Shown here: positions 31,401-37,079 of the stretch, in pieces
Layout: each line of letters starts with the position of its first letter
Numbering within the stretch: the first letter of the stretch is position 1
Source: Trichobilharzia regenti
Taxonomy: Eukaryota > Platyhelminthes > Trematoda > Strigeidida > Schistosomatidae
Assembly (NCBI GenBank): GCA_944472135.2
Contig: OX235262.1
Span: 26,893,362-26,957,361 of the forward strand
Direction of reading: 5' to 3'
Length of the DNA: 64,000 nt
The notes under the pieces: generated by a model
Told to the model about the DNA's origin: nothing
Database searches by the model: none
What the model saw: only the letters and a program-made list of their open reading frames with translations
Made by a program: the position numbers and the translations under genes

Positions 31401-32985
31401 ACAGCAGCTGTCCAGTATTCCATGTGGTTGGTTTTCAATGGTTCTCTAACTGATATCAATCCGTAGCCAAACTACAAAACTGAATGGTTGTTTTCTTGTT
31501 GTATATCAACTTTTTTTTTGTTTCTCATTCTCGTTATTGATAATACTATCAAAATTTAAAATTTTCAAAATTTTACTTTAACTTTATATTTTAGCTCATA
31601 AACCATTTGCTTGTACAAGATGTACCAAATCCTTTTCAACTAAATCAAATCGTGAACGTCATATGGAACGTGTACATCGAGTTAGCTTAAAACGTCAACG
31701 TCAACGTTTCAATCAAACCAGTAGTATGAGTATTCAAAGTCCATCAAGTGGAGATAATCGTTCTGAATTGAGTGGTCATTATTCGAATAAGAATTCTGTT
31801 GGTCGAGCAACAACCGCAACAACGACAACAACAACAACAGCAACACTAGGCGATAATAATAATAATGATCAAGAAATTGATGGTATTGAAGAGTTGAGAG
31901 AAGATGAAATATTATCAATGAATTCAAATGAAAAACAAGCTGAAGATATTAGTAATAGTTTATTAATACGAGCCGGTGATCCAGTAGTAGAACCAAATCC
32001 AGAAAGATTGTATAATGCGGCGTTATTAGCAGTAGCGAATTCTACACGAGGTGGATTCACTAACTTTTTAAATCATGTCTCTTCCCCTAGTATTATAAAT
32101 AATAGTAATAATATTCCACAGAATGTTTTACCAAATATTTCTATTCGGCAAAGACAATCAGTCCGTGGTGGAGGAGGAGCAGGAGGACGACGACGACCTA
32201 GACGTAGTAATTTATTAAGCATGAAAAATATCCCACAAATCCCATTGATTAATATGATAACTGAATCAACTAGTGAGAATAAATCAACGCCTGAAGATCC
32301 ACCAATAGATTTATCTTTAAATTCAACAATGAAAAATACATCTACAACACTTACATGTCCAATATGTTCACTATCGATTGGTAGTCGATGTTTTCGTCGG
32401 CATTTAACACTTCATCAAGTCGATAATCCAGTTTTTCGTTGTCATTTATGTCAGCTAACTTTTCAAGATCAAATATCAACATTAACTCATTGGGCTATGG
32501 AGCATTCAAATGAATGGTCAAAATTTGTTAAAAAGTTAAATACAAATGATACATCAACTGATATTCTTAAACAAATTCAATTAAGTTTAAAAAATAATGT
32601 TAATACTACTGATACTACTACTACTCACAACTATAATAGTAGTAGTAGTAGTAACAACCAATTAAAAGTTACATGTGATATCAAAGAAACAACTAGTAAT
32701 ACTATCAATATATCAGAATTAAAAGAACCAATTAATTATTCGGCTAAATTAAACAATTACAACCACAATAATGATTCACGTTATGTCTCCTGTTGTGTTT
32801 GTCTTCATCGTTTTGGTAGTCAACAAGATTTACAAAGACATATGAGATCGCATACTGGTGAAAGACCTTTTACTTGTCCATATTGTGGTAAAGAATTTTC
32901 ATTAAAGCATAGTATGCATAGACATGCTAGAGTTCATATGAAACAAACTATTAAAATAAACACACTAAATGAAGCATCATCTTAA
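9169..32985 (+). CDS. RREB1: RREB1-like C2H2 zinc-finger transcription factor (8 coding exons)
   Basis: Nuclear DNA-binding protein of the RREB1 / hindsight (pebbled) family. Exons 9169-9270, 10701-11498, 12494-12704, 18884-20319, 22887-22995, 27026-27110, 29160-29986 and 31595-32985 keep one frame through every junction and give 1652 residues. Nine C2H2 fingers start at about residues 315, 349, 377, 1166, 1196, 1444, 1472, 1589 and 1617. Three finger pairs look like RREB1: SSLERH-LTHT + TTNGNLSRH, FPWNSSLKRH + FSTKSNRERH, and QQDLQRHMRSHTGERPF + SLKHSMHRH. Fingers 2-3 and 4-5 are each split by an intron exactly in the linker after the last His. PIDLS (residues 1426-1430) fits the CtBP-binding PxDLS motif. 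Long Ser/Thr/Asn-rich stretches lie between fingers. In other animals the family acts downstream of Ras/MAPK. The start codon and the two small exons 5-6 are the least certain parts. Confidence 0.82.
9800..9985 (-). mobile_element. Hammerhead-type SINE, left half of inverted pair
   Basis: Minus-strand copy in intron 1. The ribozyme region reads CCGATGATTCCCAAAC ... GGGATGAAAAAGC: U4 of the core is C and the GAAA box is extended, so it is probably dead. A plus-strand copy follows immediately. Confidence 0.65.
9986..10135 (+). mobile_element. Hammerhead-type SINE, right half of inverted pair
   Basis: 'gattcgaatcccagtgggtgggtactgccgatgatttccaaactaggatgaaacagctgtccagtact' is the plus-oriented copy, ending at 'gtcaatccgtggtcaaactcg'. 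Together with 9800-9985 it makes an intronic foldback. The core is CCGATGA rather than CUGAUGA. Confidence 0.65.
10136..10700. other. Intron 1 remainder of RREB1-like gene
   Basis: AT-rich intronic sequence ending in the acceptor 'aaaaatacag' at 10700. No other feature recognised. Confidence 0.5.
10701..11498 (+). CDS. RREB1: RREB1-like gene, coding exon 2
   Basis: 266 codons (residues 35-300), phase 0 at both ends, acceptor ...tacag and donor gtaagt at 11499. It starts NLPSLPPVTKWNYEDTG and ends NRRNRADVK. It is a low-complexity linker rich in Asn, Thr and Ser, with a poly-Asn run (about residue 172) and an acidic C-terminal part (DELNLDESPSDNELNLSSE). No fingers. Coding is supported by the long open frame and codon use and by phase agreement with exons 1 and 3. 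Confidence 0.85.
11840..11975 (+). mobile_element. Solo-LTR fragment (related to LTR at 60485-61119)
   Basis: 'aaccaatcataagacatcgcttctccgctgacaataatgtacataagcatctataaatatc...aataaacgatatattgcctggcctttgccttctgtcg' follows the last ~130 bp of the LTR at 60485-61119 base for base with scattered changes. Only the LTR 3' part remains, in intron 2. Confidence 0.65.
11972..11992. repeat. (TA)n microsatellite
   Basis: TA dinucleotide run directly after the LTR fragment. Confidence 0.9.
12005..12400 (-). mobile_element. RTE-type LINE fragment
   Basis: Minus-strand frame at 12360-12160 reads RQTFINLKAMSTSFDLCNKIPIF, the same block as in other RTE copies (TFINLKSIWKSSSLSQ...). Lower down, WIEHTLRRPLSD belongs to the RTE C-terminal segment. 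Frames are broken. It lies in intron 2. Confidence 0.7.
12494..12704 (+). CDS. RREB1: RREB1-like gene, coding exon 3 (zinc fingers 1-2)
   Basis: Residues 301-370 plus one base; acceptor ttttag, donor gtaggt at 12705. Finger 1 has C315/C318/H332/H336 (CPLCSKDEIFSRGHLTNH). Finger 2 has C349/C352/H365/H369 (CFCFSELSSNSSLERHLLTHT). The exon ends after ACA+A, so the finger 2-3 linker THTNHRPF is built across the junction. The SSNSSLERH block resembles the corresponding RREB1 finger. Confidence 0.88.
12905..13255 (-). mobile_element. Hammerhead-type SINE
   Basis: Copy in intron 3, running from 'gagtttgaccacgtattaatatcagttagag' to 'gaactccagaaaacc' on the plus strand. The minus strand carries the tRNA-like head ('gtgtctgaatggtattcgaacttgcc', 'ggtttcgaa'). 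The ribozyme region is mutated (CCATGGATCCC). Confidence 0.65.
13262..13335 (+). mobile_element. Hammerhead-type SINE 3' end, inverted relative to previous copy
   Basis: 'cagtactcaaatggttcaaatggttctctaactgataccaatccgcggtcaaactcgt' is the SINE tail in plus orientation, again forming a foldback with the adjacent minus copy. Confidence 0.55.
13351..13401. repeat. (TA)n microsatellite
   Basis: About 50 bp of TA repeats in intron 3, preceded by an (AAAT)n stretch. Confidence 0.95.
13402..14215. other. Intron 3, no recognised feature
   Basis: AT-rich intronic DNA. A small piece near 13695-13760 ('ttttaacagggtgaggttgctatcctcacg') resembles the body of the chimeric SINE on the minus strand. Confidence 0.4.
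14220..14405 (+). mobile_element. Hammerhead-type SINE, internally deleted
   Basis: 'aaccggaaggtcctggggttcaaaacccctgcgtactgccgataattccc...atgaaataggtatccagtactccctgtggctgg' ends at 'tatcaatccgtggtcaaacttgta'. A copy of the SINE tail also starts the block ('gagtttgaccatggattgatt'). Confidence 0.6.
14735..14975 (-). mobile_element. Chimeric SINE: tRNA-like head, RTE-like body and tail
   Basis: The minus strand starts 'attgtcggtggcacagtggtagaatgttcgccagcc' (A box) and 'ccggggttcgatcccc' (B box). The body, 'gggttgctaaccagcctcatgcc' on the plus strand, resembles the RTE 5' end. The tail is 'tgttccactgggaac'-like, seen here as 'gttcccagtggaatata' on the plus strand. Complete copy in intron 3. Confidence 0.7.
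15310..15480 (-). mobile_element. SM-alpha-like SINE, degenerate
   Basis: The minus strand reads 'gatgaccaagtgatccaaaacgatgacgctttggta' (tRNA-like head), then 'agtgggaacacc' and a decayed hammerhead region. The core boxes are no longer intact. Confidence 0.5.
15672..15692. repeat. (AC)n microsatellite
   Basis: AC dinucleotide run. Confidence 0.9.
15693..16639. other. Intron 3, no recognised feature
   Basis: Contains short ATGT repeats near 16080-16100 and an unassigned GC-richer stretch at 16440-16640 without clear homology. Confidence 0.4.
16640..17345 (-). mobile_element. RTE-type LINE fragment, 3' half
   Basis: The minus strand encodes ...SQLQEVGTDDDVKSSENRE, ETNLEIFVTQPASTTNFGG and IFNTNNVKSVLLYGS, matching the blocks of the complete copy (54507-54767). 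It ends with the standard tail ('gttccactaggaacccaaggg', then TAA repeats) at about 16675-16640. It is frameshifted. It lies head to head with 17365-18115. Confidence 0.8.
17365..18115 (+). mobile_element. RTE-type LINE fragment, 3' half
   Basis: The plus strand encodes MDDLCLMSYRLEDLQVKTEKK and RRNLKEVTSFPYLGSIVSTT, then frameshifted C-terminal sequence. It ends 'gaagctgtatgttccactcagaac' at 18105-18115. Its truncated 5' end almost touches the truncated 5' end of the minus copy at 17345. Confidence 0.8.
18116..18424. other. Intron 3, no recognised feature
   Basis: AT-rich intronic spacer between RTE fragments. Confidence 0.4.
18425..18765 (-). mobile_element. RTE-type LINE fragment, RT region
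   Basis: The minus strand encodes ISWTNVKNLEDLDF, then (in broken frames) MMSHKIEDLQAKTDKLVEEAA, TGLQVNKDKTEVMKI and INGRDLKQVTSFIHLS, matching 54210-54500 closely. The catalytic FADD region is disrupted by a short insertion (ccgcgg). Confidence 0.8.
18884..20319 (+). CDS. RREB1: RREB1-like gene, coding exon 4 (zinc finger 3)
   Basis: Acceptor 'ctaatttag' at 18883. The first two bases complete Asn371 from exon 3. Finger 3 (C377/C380/H393/H398; CNLCDKAFTTNGNLSRHIRTSH) carries the TTNGN signature of RREB1. The remaining ~450 residues are Ser/Thr/Asn/His-rich and unstructured. They hold an Ala run (about residue 740) and a basic end (KHERQKSRIKK). The donor is probably gtatgt at 20320; a competing gtgaga at 20308 is also in phase 0 and would drop four residues. 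Confidence 0.88.
20490..20800 (-). mobile_element. Hammerhead-type SINE
   Basis: Intron 4 copy: 'gatttcattgtgagctgaaattggctagagaacc' ... 'gggttcgagcccaggaccttccggtt' ... 'ctagaactccaggtaactacc' on the plus strand. The ribozyme core is degraded (CTTCTGAAATGTCCC on the minus strand). Confidence 0.65.
20950..21660 (+). mobile_element. RTE-type LINE fragment, 3' half
   Basis: Encodes KDVTFFAYLGSIVSTTDD, then, in other frames, 'aagaattatcaacaagaaactctggctgg', 'gacgatcgctcaac', 'gatggattgggcatactctgagg' and 'gacatcgcgctgaatgcagg'. It ends near 'gctgttgaagccctacaatgt'. Inactive. Confidence 0.8.
21690..21975 (-). mobile_element. SM-alpha-related repeat, degenerate
   Basis: On the minus strand 21700-21775 reads 'tatccagatgataagcctctcatatagg' + 'acgaaatgcacatcctgaatacc', a decayed hammerhead (CUGAUGAG is now AUGAUAAG, and the cleavage triplet is lost). 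At 21893-21975 the plus strand has the same tail as 8150-8225 ('agacatcgttgaaatgttcg...gagactgag'). The mixed orientations suggest a rearranged pair. Confidence 0.45.
22025..22250 (+). mobile_element. Chimeric tRNA/RTE SINE
   Basis: 'tagtggtgcaatggtagaatacttgccaacc' (A box), 'ggaggttcgatccgc' (B box), a body with 'taagccggttgtaagctc', and the tail 'gatgtcccactgggaacttacagg' followed by AAT repeats. Intron 4. Confidence 0.65.
22565..22790 (+). mobile_element. tRNA-derived SINE (as at 5700)
   Basis: 'ttctcttagctcagttggagtacagtgctgcagg' (A box) and 'ctgggttgaattc' (B box position) resemble a tRNA gene followed by a non-tRNA body. Diverged. Confidence 0.45.
22887..22995 (+). CDS. RREB1: RREB1-like gene, coding exon 5
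   Basis: Acceptor 'tttatacag' (22886), donor gtaagt at 22996. 36 codons plus one base, phase 0 in and 1 out. It encodes a strongly basic stretch (KTFSVRYILAKRRKSLTM, then IGKKRLSRKVADIKFRSL) that could act as nuclear localisation signal. No finger. Support is the good splice sites and the frame agreement with exons 4 and 6. It could be optional in the transcript. Confidence 0.6.
23370..23790 (-). mobile_element. Hammerhead-type SINE
   Basis: Well preserved copy in intron 5: 'gatttcatcatgagctgaaatcagttagagaacc' ... 'ggattcgaacccaggacc' on the plus strand. On the minus strand the core reads GCTGATGAAGAGTCCCAAAC...GGTGACGGAACAGCTGTC. CUGAUGA and GUC are intact but GAAA is GGAA. Confidence 0.75.
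23443..23481 (-). ncRNA. Hammerhead ribozyme remnant (in SINE)
   Basis: CUGAUGA, stem II and GUC present; the GAAA box carries one substitution (GGAA), so catalysis is doubtful. Confidence 0.55.
23860..24260 (-). mobile_element. Hammerhead-type SINE, diverged subfamily
   Basis: Diverged copy like 5920-6300: 'catgaaatgattttagttagcgaaccagtg...agctgttttgtgcttatttgtgacttatcatcagtacg...acctttaggttac...attctaacttctatcatttcgtg'. A further partial copy follows at 24270-24370 ('cttcagttaaagaactagagaggagtagtgaacagctgtttcgatc'). Confidence 0.55.
24380..25749. other. Intron 5, no recognised feature
   Basis: AT-rich intronic DNA with homopurine A runs (24700-24760, 25330-25410), a G-rich run near 25045 and a (CA)n run near 25300-25320. 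Confidence 0.45.
25750..26000 (+). mobile_element. RTE-type LINE fragment, 3' end
   Basis: 'gagatggagtagacacaccctgaag', 'atcactcgccatgctctctcaagtgaaactcgaatggg', 'gtgacgtggaggaag' and the terminus 'gaagccatatgtattccaaatggaacttaaggg' match the 3' end of RTE copies in order. Confidence 0.7.
26515..26835. mobile_element. Inverted pair of hammerhead-type SINEs
   Basis: A minus-oriented copy (26535-26660: 'gtttcatcatgcgctgaaatcagttagagaactattg...cgtcagcctagtttg') meets a plus-oriented copy (26655-26835: 'ccactgggtctatgagctagctcacc...ggttcgaaccctgg...ccaatagttctc...gctcatgatgaaatc'). The arms are complementary over about 120 bp. Core boxes are mutated in both (CUGUUGA; ACCUCUGAAGA). Confidence 0.7.
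27026..27110 (+). CDS. RREB1: RREB1-like gene, coding exon 6
   Basis: A pyrimidine-rich tract (repeated ctcctc) ends in the acceptor 'cctcatag' at 27025; donor gtaagc at 27111. The first two bases complete Ser886, and the exon encodes SLSSSSKQRRECDMQQ and FQTVDAEYSSN, then leaves in phase 2. Small, low complexity, no finger. Supported by phase agreement on both sides. Confidence 0.6.
27325..27845. mobile_element. Near-palindromic pair of hammerhead-type SINEs
   Basis: 27325-27570 is a minus-oriented copy and 27615-27845 a plus-oriented copy. They are reverse complements over about 230 bp: 'gagttgatcacggattgatatcagttagagaagc' is answered by 'ggttctctaactgatatcaatcagtgatcaactc'. The loop is about 60 bp. 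The plus arm carries 'ctgccgatgattcccaaactaggatgaaacagcagctgtcc', a hammerhead core with one substitution in the first box. Intron 6. Confidence 0.8.
28318..28937 (-). mobile_element. GC-rich non-LTR retroelement or SINE-like insertion with 13 bp TSD
   Basis: This 620 bp block is far more GC-rich than its surroundings. It is bounded by TAAGTTATAATAT on both sides (28305-28317 and 28938-28950). Read on the minus strand it starts 'gcctccaaagcctcagg' and ends 'gatagccgaagtaaagtaaagt', an A-rich repeated tail, so the 3' end is at 28318. There is no ORF of note. It may be a 5'-truncated LINE 3' UTR or a non-autonomous element. Family not recognised. Confidence 0.75.
29160..29986 (+). CDS. RREB1: RREB1-like gene, coding exon 7 (zinc finger 4)
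   Basis: Acceptor 'cctttttag' at 29159. The first base completes Arg914; donor gtaagt at 29987, phase 1 out. It encodes 275 codons of Asn/Ser/Thr-rich sequence with a short conserved-looking patch ILDLSLRNKN (residues 996-1005), then finger 4 (C1166/C1171/H1184/H1188; ITCPISGCSQKFPWNSSLKRH). FPWxSSLxRHxLTHT is an RREB1 hallmark. The coding region starts before the internal ATG at 29311, as the frame is open back to the splice site. Confidence 0.88.
29990..30265. mobile_element. Degenerate inverted SINE pair
   Basis: 'ggatcattaaaatctaaggagtattagacagctatgttcgctcttg' (minus-type) is followed by 'ggatgaaacggacgttctcagtactcctctttgg' (plus-type): two diverged hammerhead-type SINE ends in inverted order, intron 7. 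Boundaries are vague (core about 30050-30240). Confidence 0.5.
30266..31165. other. Intron 7, no recognised feature
   Basis: AT-rich. Short TTGTA repeats near 30590 and AATAAT repeats near 30973. Confidence 0.4.
31170..31475 (+). mobile_element. Hammerhead-type SINE
   Basis: Plus-oriented copy: 'gtctaaatggtattcgagcttgccttgtaac' (tRNA-like), 'tgggttggaactctgg' (B box position), then 'acttccgataattcccaaactagtgggatgaaacagcagctgtcc' and the tail 'ggttctctaactgatatcaatccgtagccaaact'. The first ribozyme box is CCGATAA. Confidence 0.65.
31595..32985 (+). CDS. RREB1: RREB1-like gene, last coding exon 8 (zinc fingers 5-9)
   Basis: Acceptor 'tatattttag' at 31594. The first two bases complete Pro1190, so the finger 4-5 linker is THTPHKPF. 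Stop TAA at 32983-32985. Fingers: 5 (C1196/C1199/H1212/H1217, STKSNRERH), 6 (C1444-H1463, shortened to 11 residues between Cys and His), 7 (C1472-H1493), 8 (C1589-H1609) and 9 (C1617-H1637) with the TGERPF linker between 8 and 9. PIDLS at residues 1426-1430 (DNA 32302-32316) is a CtBP-type motif. A Gly/Arg-rich basic stretch lies near residues 1380-1393. Confidence 0.93.
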
Positions 32986-33505
32986 GTACACTCATATACT
33001 CATATCTATTATATATATAATAATGAAAAGACAAAAGAATATACGAATTAAACGCTTGTCTTTTATGTTTTTTGACTAGTCATCATAGGGATTTCTTTAT
33101 ATAAAGCGCCAAATTTTCAAATAATCCTTCATTGTTTCAATAATAATTGAACACAGTCTCTCTTTTATTTTATTTGTATTTTTCTTTTTGTAAATTCATT
33201 CAGTGTTATTCCTAATTTTACGTACTATTTCTTTACAATAATTCTGAAATAGTAGCTTTTATTATTATTTATTATGGTTAAGGGTTGTTTCCGCTTAACA
33301 AACAAAAAGAAGTTATCAAAGTGTTATTATTACAAAGCCCAAAACTCTTAATATGAGATACATCGTTCACTGACAGACACACTTATGACGCGCACCAATG
33401 AGGGATTGGTTCTACTTCTCTATACATATTTTCATTTCTGTTTTATTTGGTTGTTGTTCAGGGTTTCTTTTTTCTCGCTCACTTTAACTTGTCTGGTTTC
33501 ATTTT

Positions 33506-33511
33506 AATAAA
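33506..33511 (+). promoter_or_regulatory. Candidate polyadenylation signal (AATAAA)
   Basis: Canonical AATAAA 520 bp after the stop codon of the RREB1-like gene. It is only one of several A-rich possibilities. Confidence 0.3.
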
Positions 33512-33569
33512 ACAACTAATAATATGCATTAAACATCTTATACATATATTGAATATAAAAAAAGTGATT

Positions 33570-34380
33570 TCTTTCACATTTTAACGTTTGAGAATAGGCT
33601 GATGATGCTTTTTCTCCCCCACTGTCTCTAAGCAATCGCTTTACTGGATAAAACTGTTTATATCTCAGAATGTTAGCTATCCTGATGGAAACTTTGGAGG
33701 GAATTAACTAATAGATGGTTCGATTAGTCTTTCACCCTCCACCCCCCCTATATTCACGTTATACGATGGATCCGCACCTCAGAGTCGCTACGGTCCTCCA
33801 CCAGAGTTTTCTCTAGCTTCAACCTTAACAAGCATATTTCATTATCTTTCGGGTTTCAACATGTACGCTCTTTCTCCGGCCCGACAGTGCACATAGCACA
33901 AAATCATATCTCTACGTCATCGGACCGATCGGTCATGTGCCTGTTGATTGCATCTTGGAATTTATGAACAAAACAACAGGATCTCACCTTAGTCTGGACA
34001 AGCCAAATCTTTACCTTCACTGCACCTTTGGGTTGCATAACACCCAGTGACTAGCGCACATTGTTAAACTCCTTGGTTCGTGTTTCAAGATGGGTTGGGG
34101 GGATAGTCTACTACAACACCACAAACTATTGGCCAAAACTAGGACAAACATACACACGCTACTGACAACCGAACAGAATCAAGCCATCAAATGACCAACC
34201 AAAACTTGTAACAAGTCGACCTGACTCAACCACGTCTAAAGGAGAGAATGCATACGCAAAGCCCCCGCCTCTAACACACCGTAAAGATCCAGCATAGCCT
34301 GCTATTAATACGCATAGCTCACAGAATGGACCAGTGAGTCACCCACCAACCTTACCAAGCCCAACGCTAATCAGTCCTTT
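33570..34380 (-). pseudogene. 28S rRNA fragment (dispersed pseudogene)
   Basis: The minus strand carries universally conserved large-subunit rRNA blocks in the correct order: 'cttgaaacacggaccaagg', 'gactaaggtgagatcc', 'gaaacccgaaagataatg', 'aaactctggtggagg', 'accgtagcgactctgag', 'gtgaatatag', 'gaaagactaatcgaaccat', 'tcaggatagct', 'ttttatccagtaaagcg' and 'cctattctcaaac'. The upper part (34110-34380) looks like the variable D2 domain. Many changes hit invariant positions (for example 'agaaaaagcatc' where 28S has 'gaaacga'), and there is no neighbouring 18S/5.8S. This is a decayed fragment, not a working gene. The outer limits are approximate. Confidence 0.85.
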
Positions 34381-35029
34381 TAAATTTAGTGATAATTTGA
34401 TTTACTCATAAGTAGTATAAAAATTAACCATACATTTTAATGTGATCGGTTAAAAGATGTCGTATAATAATTTAATAAATATGTTCATTAAAGATTCTAA
34501 AAGACTGATTAGTGAATAAAGAATACTTAGTTCGATAACTTATTCATCATCAGGTTCTACAATTATATGATCATAATTAAAGAATTCAATATATAGAAAA
34601 TATTCATTCAGACATTTTAAAGACAAAAGAAAATTTGAGTTTTAAATAACATTAAATCAATGATATGGGTAGATTACAGCTTGAGAGCACCTATGAGTGA
34701 TAATATGCATAGAAATGTTAAGTTTAACTGAATATCAGAAGAACTAGGAAAAGTAATGCAGAATTAATGAATCTATTGGTACCACATAAGGATATGGGTA
34801 AGAAATGGAGGTTGGACCTATTTCTTTTGTAAACAGAATTCAGGGTGTTTTAAGTGAATTGCATTGGCCTCTGATATTTGGAGTCTTTGGTGTTTAGAGG
34901 TTTTTGGCAATTTATTTGGTATCCGATAGATAACAAACAGGAAGGGACTTTTCAGTGATAGCTTCGTGACCTGTCTGGACAAAATGATCTAATCTTGAAC
35001 TGCTGATGGTTTTAATTACTTCTTTCTTT
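34381..35029. other. No gene seen
   Basis: AT-rich spacer without recognised feature. Confidence 0.45.
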
Positions 35030-35345
35030 GGTTACACTCGTAGGTGCTCGTGAGAAGAGAAAATTAAGTTCCTAGAGCAACGACTAATATAACTGAGACC
35101 ACAGGAGCAGATGAATTGATAGATACAATTATTAGCGGCTAGTCTAGGAACTTCGCCTTTCAGTTTTGGAATTTCGACTGGTCGTGTACACAGAGGTATC
35201 TTTTTAACAGATACCGGATAATTTTTTCTTACTATCTTGACCATGCGTTTTGTGATGAATTTTCCAGGGTAGCTATTTTCAGTTAACGTTTCATATGCAG
35301 ACTTAAGTTCGTCTTCGATTACATCGTCTGACGTTGTATCTGAAG
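35030..35345 (-). mobile_element. Penelope-like element fragment (GIY-YIG endonuclease, N-terminal half)
   Basis: The minus strand encodes ...DVIEDELKSAYETLTENSYP, KKIPLCTRPVEIPKLKGEVP and RLAANNCIYQFICSCGLSYI, then SRCSRNLIFSSHEH. 'IYQFxCSCGxxYIGRT' is the start of the Penelope-like GIY-YIG endonuclease, in which the second motif YIG is here YIS. The frame is open but the domain stops at about 35032. The complementary C-terminal half lies at 36083-36289 on the opposite strand. Confidence 0.75.
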
Positions 35346-35384
35346 TATTTGCCAAATTTATTTTTATTTTTAAAAATATTTTAT

Positions 35385-35565
35385 TATAGCTTGATTCCAC
35401 ACAGTATTTTGGATGCAAGTATGGAATTTTCCGCATGTTATATCGTTAGCCGAAGTATAGCAGGCCAACCAATAATATCAAGTGTGCGTCGGCCGGGGAT
35501 CCAACCTCAAACCATCTGCGTGGTTGGCGAGAGTCCTAACCACTGTGCCACCGACATACTGGATA
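35385..35565 (-). mobile_element. tRNA-derived SINE (variant with 'attccacac' tail)
   Basis: The minus strand starts 'tgtcggtggcacagtggttaggactctcgccaacc' (A box) with 'ggttggatcc' in B-box position. Its tail 'ggaatcaagc' matches the sister copy at 59480-59655. It abuts the Penelope-like fragment in the same orientation. Confidence 0.6.
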
Positions 35566-35734
35566 AGAATAAAGTTATTAAAATGTGTAAAGCAGCGGTT
35601 AACTGTCAACATATTTCTACAACGTAAATAGTGTTTGTTCATTTGTTCGTCAGTAACACAGGTGTTCCGCGTCTGTTTCCCAGTCAACGCACTCCTAAAC
35701 GTCTTCTAGTTCACTAGCCAGTAGTAAGCCCAAA

Positions 35735-35835
35735 AAGGGGGGAAAGGTTAGTTATGGGGCTAGCGAGCTCACCACTATAGAGACTTCAAAGCTTGAGGCT
35801 GTATGTTTCAGTTTGGAACGCAGTGAACGAAAACA
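35735..35835 (+). mobile_element. Tail of chimeric tRNA/RTE SINE
   Basis: 'cagtagtaagcccaaaaaggggggaaaggttagttatggggctagcgagctcacc' and 'agacttcaaagcttgaggctgtatgtttcagtttggaac' follow the body and tail of the SINE at 58490-58720. Confidence 0.5.
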
Positions 35836-36082
35836 GGTTAAACTAAAGTATAATTATTAGATGTTGATAATTTGTTTGTTCAGAGTTAAATGAAAAACAG
35901 CGGAGTGGCCAAATAAAGTCGAAATATGCTTGCGCTTATATATTCTAAAATGGTTGGAAACAGTAAATCTTTAGCATAGAAAAAACTAGACTGGATTGGG
36001 ATTTGAATATACTATAACTTCGATCACGTGATATCAAATGGATAATTTTTAAAAAAATGATCTGCGAAACACTTGCTCTATC

Positions 36083-36300
36083 ATGAGGAGGACTCATCTA
36101 TCTCTGCAAATAACGGCTGACTTCAGAGCTTCAGAAACCCCAGAACCCATTAATGGTGAGGACAGGCGACCTAGCTCCTCTATCGCAAAACATATTAGAG
36201 GGGCAGGACATAAAATTGATGTTTACACGTCTTTAAAACGTGTTTGGGGGCATATCCTAAAGATTTTGGAAGCCCTAACTAGCGATTAGAAAGTTTAAAC
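36083..36300 (+). mobile_element. Penelope-like element fragment (GIY-YIG endonuclease, C-terminal half)
   Basis: Encodes SSSIAKHIRGAGHKIDVYTS and LKRVWGHILKILEALTSD. This is the S(S)IAxHL...GHxID...LLxILEAL block that ends Penelope-like endonucleases and that also appears at 60110-60284. It is only the distal half of the domain. Confidence 0.65.
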
Positions 36301-36775
36301 CACCTTTATACGTTCAAAAACAATTTGTCATCACGCTAAATCTCCTTTGGTAAACTTTGTTTTGATACCAGGGTAGATGCACTGTTACCTCTCTTGTTTG
36401 GTTTTGTGATCTTCATTGTTATTTTGATCTTCAGCACATCCTTTTAATTTGACCTAAGTATATTTTCTCTGTTCCTAACTCTTCATTAATTTCATTTATA
36501 TATATTCCTATGGTAATTTCGTGTGTGATCAGATTGGTCGAAATCAGACAAATTACGTCTTTTTATTGCTTTGTCTAAATTCACAAAGGGAACTAATCGT
36601 TTCTGAGACTTGCTTTTATTGTATAGGAACAATAAAATGTATGGTATAACCAATTACAGGTTTTCGTTTACTAAGTAATTCCTTTGAAATGATCTTGGAA
36701 TATATTTCTTCTTCTTTATTGTTTTGCTTTCCAAGTTCGAAGTTCGAGGATTCAGACTTGGGCTTTCAAGTTTCA
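36301..36775. other. No gene seen
   Basis: AT-rich spacer without recognised feature. Confidence 0.4.
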
Positions 36776-36779
36776 GGGG

Positions 36780-36910
36780 TGATGGTGCTTTTTAGGGATA
36801 GGGTTACTAGTCTCAAGCCCAACCTACTGTCTTTGTTAGGCTTACTACTACTGGCTAGCAGAGATTTAAGAGTGCATCGGCTGGGAATTGTATCCTGTCA
36901 TCCTGACACT
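36780..36910 (-). mobile_element. Body fragment of chimeric tRNA/RTE SINE
   Basis: 'ttttagggatagggttactagtctcaagcccaacctactgtctttgttaggcttactactactggct' is the reverse complement of the SINE body ('agccagtaata...gttaggcatgagg...agcaaccccaccc'). Confidence 0.5.
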
Positions 36911-37079
36911 GAGCCAACAACACACATGACCTTCAAGTGCACCATTATAACTTTCATTCGATACTCCTTTGAAATACATTTTTATAGTCTGCTTATTAAG
37001 TAGTATTTCATATTATTTATAAAACATATAAGCTTTTATAGAGAAGATTTGTAGCTCAGGTAGATGATTTATAATTAAT

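Noticed and set aside
33570..34380. Functional 28S rRNA gene
   Set aside because: Only part of the LSU is present, invariant positions are mutated, and no 18S, 5.8S or rest of 28S is nearby.
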